8,434 nucleotides of DNA, from contig QHNF01000215.1 in the NCBI GenBank assembly GCA_003218345.1, forward strand, positions 1 through 8,434, given 5' to 3'. This DNA comes from Verrucomicrobiota bacterium. Its GTDB lineage: Bacteria; Verrucomicrobiota; Verrucomicrobiia; Chthoniobacterales; UBA10450. Below the pieces are notes generated by a model. It worked only from the letters and a program-made list of their open reading frames with translations. It made no database searches and was not told the DNA's origin. Numbering within the stretch: position 1 is the stretch's first letter; each line of letters begins with the position of its first letter. Below, piece by piece: positions 5,657 to 8,434 of this stretch. A program made the translations under genes and the position numbers.

Positions 5657-7249
5657 ATGAAAGAATACGATTTCGTGGTGATCGGCAGCGGCATCGCCGG
5701 TCTCAGCTTCGCATTAAAAGCGGCCCGGCATGGCTCGGTAGCTGTCGTTACGAAGCGCAAGGGCGCAGATACAAACACCGCCTGGGCGCAGGGCGGGATC
5801 GCGTGCGTGACCAGCGATGAAGACTCATTTGAACTGCACGTGCGCGATACGCTCGAGGCCGGCGCTGGTCTTTGTGACGAAGAGGTCGTTCGCACGATTG
5901 TGACCGAGGGTCCGGAGCGCATTCGCGAGCTCGCAGATCTCGGGTTACAGTTCGATGAACGCGAGATCTCGGGACATCGTGAGCTTGACCTGGGCAAAGA
6001 GGGCGGTCACTCGAAGCGCCGGGTGCTGCATGTGCAAGACGTAACCGGGAAGGAGATTGAGGAGACTTTGCTGGGCGAGCTGGGCCGACAGTCACAAGTC
6101 GAGTTATTAGAAAATCACATGGCGGTGGATTTGATCACCGCCGCCAAGCTTGGCTTTGCCACTGAAAACCGATGCCTTGGGGTCTATGTTCTGGATGGGA
6201 AAACTGGAGAGGTAGAGACTATCCGGTCGGATCGGATCGTGCTCGCGACAGGTGGTTGCAGCAAAGTTTATTTGTACACGACGAACCCGGATATTGCGAC
6301 CGGGGACGGTGTAGCGATGGCGTGGCGGGCAGGGGTGGAGATCGCAAATATGGAGTTCATCCAATTTCATCCCACATGTCTTTTTCACCCGCAGGCGAAA
6401 TCATTTCTCATTTCAGAAGCGGTTCGCGGCGAAGGCGGCATTTTGCGTAACAATCGCGGCGAAGATTTTATGAAGCGATACGATGTGCGCGGCTCCCTGG
6501 CGCCGCGCGACATCGTGGCGCGCGCAATTGACGTGGAGATTAAACGCTCAGGCGCGAAATGTGTGTTTTTGGATATCACGCATAGATCGCCGGAATTTAT
6601 TCAGGAGCGTTTCCCGCACATTTACCAGACATGCCTGCGATTCGGCATCGAAATGTCGAAGCAGGCGATACCAGTTGTGCCGGCTGCGCATTATCAATGC
6701 GGTGGAATCAAAACGGACGTGAACGGCGCGACGAGTTTGCCCGGGCTGTATGCGATCGGTGAGGTTGCGTGCACCGGGTTGCACGGAGCAAATCGGCTTG
6801 CGAGCAACTCGCTGCTGGAAGGCTTGGTAGTGGCGCATCGCGCGGCGATCGCTGCCGTCCGGACGCGACCGGTTTCGAAACAAAATATCCCGTTACCGGA
6901 ATGGGAGTCTGGAAATGTGCAGGACGTAGATGAACTCGTCGTAATTTATCACAATTGGGATGAGATCAGACGCCTGATGTGGGATTATGTAGGAATTGTG
7001 CGCACCGATAAACGACTGCAGCGAGCCAGCGCACGGCTGCGAAATCTCCAGCGCGAAATTCGCGAGTTCTATTGGAATTTCAAAGTGTCAGTTGACCTGT
7101 TAGAGCTGCGCAATCTCGCAGCAGTAGCAGCGTTGATTGTCGATTCGGCGCTGTGCCGCAAAGAGAGCCGCGGCCTCCATTTCACGCTGGATTATCCGGA
7201 GACGGACGATCGACAGTTCAAGCGCGACACGGTGCTCAGCCGCGGTTGA
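5657..7249 (+). CDS. nadB: L-aspartate oxidase
   Basis: NadB is the cytoplasmic flavoenzyme that oxidises L-aspartate to iminoaspartate, the first step of de novo NAD synthesis; NadA then uses the product. The protein has 530 residues (E. coli about 540). Motifs: FAD dinucleotide-binding VVIGSGIAGLSFALKAA (7-23), TNTAWAQGGIA (39-49), SKRRVLHVQDVTGKEI (119-134), VLATGGCSKVY (195-205), MEFIQFHPT with His238 (232-240), RGEGGILRN (257-265), LAPRDIVARAI with Arg284 (281-291), PAAHYQCGGI with His345 (342-351) and GANRLASNSLLEG with Arg380 (377-389). The C-terminal helical domain ends with SRGLHFTLDYPE (504-515). All expected active-site His and Arg residues are present. The ATG at 5657 is preferred because MKEYDFVVIG is the standard start; a GTG at 5600 would only add 19 residues encoded by the palindromic element. 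There is no Shine-Dalgarno sequence. nadA and nadC are not in the window. Confidence 0.97.
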   Translation: MKEYDFVVIGSGIAGLSFALKAARHGSVAVVTKRKGADTNTAWAQGGIACVTSDEDSFELHVRDTLEAGAGLCDEEVVRTIVTEGPERIRELADLGLQFDEREISGHRELDLGKEGGHSKRRVLHVQDVTGKEIEETLLGELGRQSQVELLENHMAVDLITAAKLGFATENRCLGVYVLDGKTGEVETIRSDRIVLATGGCSKVYLYTTNPDIATGDGVAMAWRAGVEIANMEFIQFHPTCLFHPQAKSFLISEAVRGEGGILRNNRGEDFMKRYDVRGSLAPRDIVARAIDVEIKRSGAKCVFLDITHRSPEFIQERFPHIYQTCLRFGIEMSKQAIPVVPAAHYQCGGIKTDVNGATSLPGLYAIGEVACTGLHGANRLASNSLLEGLVVAHRAAIAAVRTRPVSKQNIPLPEWESGNVQDVDELVVIYHNWDEIRRLMWDYVGIVRTDKRLQRASARLRNLQREIREFYWNFKVSVDLLELRNLAAVAALIVDSALCRKESRGLHFTLDYPETDDRQFKRDTVLSRG

Positions 7250-7287
7250 GCCTGCGGCGCGTCGCGACATCCGTCCTGGGCACCTTC

Positions 7288-7554
7288 AATACGGCAGTTG
7301 GTTTCTTGTCGCTCAGGAGCAACATAGAGGGCAACTTCAACACCGCGATTGGCGCTGGGGCGCTCCTTAGCAATACCGCCGACGAAAATACGGCCATTGG
7401 CACCGGCGCCCTTTTGAGCAACACCACAGGCTCCCAGAATACGGCCATTGGAGCGTTCGCCCTCTCAAGCAACATCATCGGCTTTTCCAACACGGTCATT
7501 GGTCACGAGGCGCTCTTAAACAATACCATCGGCTTCTTAAACGCGGCCTTTGGG
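7288..7554 (+). repeat. Six tandem 48-51 bp coding repeats (17-residue NTAIG units)
   Basis: Units begin at 7288, 7339, 7387, 7438, 7489 and 7540, so the spacing is 51, 48, 51, 51 and 51 bp. The encoded consensus is N-T-A-I-G-x-x-A-L-L-S-N-T-x-G-x-x. The second unit lacks one residue and the last is cut short at the frameshift. The DNA copies are diverged, but aataCGGCCATTGG recurs exactly in two of them. Such short Gly/Asn/Thr repeats suggest a stacked beta structure, as in YadA-type heads and phage fibres. No unique spacers separate the units, so this is a protein repeat and not a CRISPR array. Confidence 0.85.
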
Positions 7555-8191
7555 CGATTTAGCGAGCGTCAATGTCATCACAGCCAGTGACGTTATCTGT
7601 ATAGGCGCCACTGCCTTCGGTGCGGACGTGAGCAATAGCTGTTTTATCGGAAATATTCGTGAAGTAACAACGGCAAACCCCGACGCCATACCAGTGCTGA
7701 TTGACTCTGCCGGTCAGCTGGGCACGACCAGTTCTTCCCGCCGGTTCAAGAACGAGATTAAACCGATAGACACTGTCAGCGAAGCGATATTGGGGCTCAA
7801 GCCGGTGACGTTCCACTACAAGAGCCATAAGACAGATACACCGCAGTTCGGTTTGATTGCTGAGGAAGTAGCCAAAGTGAATCCCGATCTCGTCGTGCGT
7901 GATAAGAACGGCGAGATCTACACCGTGCGTTATGACGCGGTGAACGCGATGTTGCTCAACGAGTTTCTAAAAGAGCATCGTAAAGTCCAAGAGCTAAACT
8001 CGACTGTGGCGACGCAACAAGCGACCATTGCGCAACAGCAGAAAGACTTCCAAGCAGCTACCGCGCGACAGGAGAACGAAATTCAAGCGCTAAGCGCAAA
8101 TCTGAACGAACAAGCGAAGCAAATCCAAAAAGTGAGCGCACAGATTGAGATGAGCAAACCCGCACTGAAAGTCGCAGGCCACAGTCACTAA
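7550..8191 (+). CDS. 3' open frame of the decayed gene: peptidase S74 intramolecular chaperone domain and coiled coil
   Basis: This is the longest intact piece of the pseudogene at 7250-8191, 213 codons from a TTG at 7550. That start is an artefact of the frameshift and is unlikely to be used. Residues 1-35 finish the repeat region (VICIGATAFGADVSN). The S74 domain starts at S62-S-R-R-F-K67, which keeps the Ser and Lys five residues apart that drive self-cleavage in phage tailspike chaperones; Ser replaces the usual Asp of the S-D-x-R-x-K form. FHYKS (88-92), PQFGLIAEEVAKVNPDLV (98-115) and YTVRYDAVNAMLLNEFLKEH (124-143) are typical of S74. From about 144 to 203 a Gln-rich heptad region predicts a trimeric coiled coil. 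In an intact protein this domain would help the fibre trimerise and then be cut off. Domain call is firm; expression of this piece is doubtful. Confidence 0.8.
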   Translation: MGDLASVNVITASDVICIGATAFGADVSNSCFIGNIREVTTANPDAIPVLIDSAGQLGTTSSSRRFKNEIKPIDTVSEAILGLKPVTFHYKSHKTDTPQFGLIAEEVAKVNPDLVVRDKNGEIYTVRYDAVNAMLLNEFLKEHRKVQELNSTVATQQATIAQQQKDFQAATARQENEIQALSANLNEQAKQIQKVSAQIEMSKPALKVAGHSH

Positions 8192-8227
8192 CCCAGCGGT
8201 TGAATGGCGGCTGAAGGTCTTTGTCTG

Positions 8228-8369
8228 GGGGAGCGCGCGCGCGCCTCGCGTGCTGGCGATCGCGCCCTCGCGATCGCGAACTTTCTGCAATTGATCCAGC
8301 TATTCCCACGAGCTCAGCGGTATTTCGGCGAGGGCGCCGAAATGTGCACGCGAGGCGCGTGCGCTCCCC
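8228..8369. repeat. 142-bp cruciform-forming palindromic element, second family member
   Basis: The outer arms are GGGGAGCGC (8228-8236) with GCGCTCCCC (8361-8369) and CGCGCCTCGCGTGC (8240-8253) with GCACGCGAGGCGCG (8346-8359); the left arm is 2 nt longer in its GC run. Inside are two perfect hairpins: GCGATCGCG/CGCGATCGC around CCCT (8256-8277), and ATTTCGGCG/CGCCGAAAT around AGGG (8322-8343). The right arm contains GTGCGCTCC (8359-8367), identical to the right arm of the element at 5527-5647, and the left arm GGAGCGC is also shared. It lies 36 nt after the S74 stop and has no T-run, so it is not a classic terminator, although it could still stabilise or end a transcript. The remaining bases to 8434 show no gene or clear signal. 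Confidence 0.85.
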
Positions 8370-8434
8370 GGGCCGAATACCGCAGCGCCAGAAGATAACA
8401 TTATCGAGAGAACTTCGATTGCCGTAATTCTTGA

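Larger units (their letters stand above)
7250..8191 (+). pseudogene. Decayed tail-fibre/adhesin-like gene: NTAIG repeats plus S74 chaperone domain
   Basis: Two reading frames together encode one recognisable protein. From about 7264 to 7554 the first frame gives six repeats (NTAIGTGALLSNTTGSQ type), then runs into nonsense and a stop at 7588-7590. From 7550 the next frame gives GDLASVNVITASDVICIG, then an S74 domain and a coiled coil to the TAA at 8189-8191. Removing one G from GGG at 7552-7554 joins them into NAAFGDLASVNVITASDVI, as expected for intact relatives, so a 1-base insertion is the simplest explanation. The 5' end is also missing: there is no signal peptide, N-terminal domain or promoter, and repeat sequence begins within 40 bp of the nadB stop. 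The only in-frame start near the edge is a TTG at 7246 overlapping that stop. Relatives are probably surface or phage-tail-like trimeric fibres that need the S74 part to fold. A sequencing or assembly error could explain the frameshift, but not the lost 5' end. Confidence 0.75.

Noticed and set aside
7153..7249. ATG at 7153 as the real start of the repeat protein
   Set aside because: The first 31 codons overlap the conserved NadB C-terminus in another frame and do not look like a signal peptide or family N-terminus.
7288..7554. CRISPR-like array from the regular 51-bp spacing
   Set aside because: The periodic units are coding repeats without distinct spacers; they translate to NTAIG-type protein repeats.
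5527..8369. A composite transposon bounded by the two palindromic elements
   Set aside because: nadB and a degraded gene lie between them, there is no transposase, and each element is a self-contained palindrome; two independent copies of a dispersed repeat is simpler.
8204..8427. Two short + strand frames at the window end
   Set aside because: They translate through the palindromic element, give low-complexity Arg/Ala sequence and have no ribosome site.

Overview
This window reads as chromosomal DNA from a moderately GC-rich bacterium. Every convincing gene is on the + strand. The best guess is a soil-type Verrucomicrobiota (Chthoniobacterales-like). It rests on remembered resemblance: the NTAIG-type 17-residue repeats joined to a peptidase S74 chaperone domain, the bow-tie palindromic intergenic repeats, and the general look of the housekeeping genes. 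No rRNA, tRNA or marker gene confirms it, so it is an inference.

Layout. Positions 3-2445 hold three closely spaced genes: the 3' end of a family 2 glycosyltransferase whose start lies outside the window, an RmlC-like cupin (possible sugar epimerase relative), and a SAM-dependent methyltransferase. They look like the end of a glycan or surface-polysaccharide operon. A 110-bp gap with a small hairpin, a weak possible promoter and a very strong Shine-Dalgarno sequence leads to a two-gene unit. This unit is a selenium-binding protein/methanethiol oxidase homologue (SBP56/MtoX, 2556-3950) and, through a 4-bp GTGA overlap, a six-helix membrane protein with His motifs reminiscent of NicO/HupE-type metal transporters (3947-4615). 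Two cofactor genes follow: panC (pantothenate synthetase, 4684-5511) and nadB (L-aspartate oxidase, 5657-7249).

The panC-nadB gap is almost entirely filled by a 121-bp nested palindromic element (5527-5647) that ends 9 nt before the nadB ATG. Directly after nadB lies a 5'-truncated and frameshifted tail-fibre/adhesin-like gene (about 7250-8191). It has six 17-residue repeats, then an S74 intramolecular chaperone domain, then a coiled coil. The window ends with a second palindromic element (8228-8369) that has the same terminal arm core (GGAGCGC.../GTGCGCTCC) as the first, so the two probably belong to one dispersed REP/MITE-like family.

No defence system, CRISPR array, transposase gene or phage module was found. 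The points most worth following up are the paired palindromic elements, the translationally coupled SBP56-membrane protein pair, and the decayed repeat/S74 gene.
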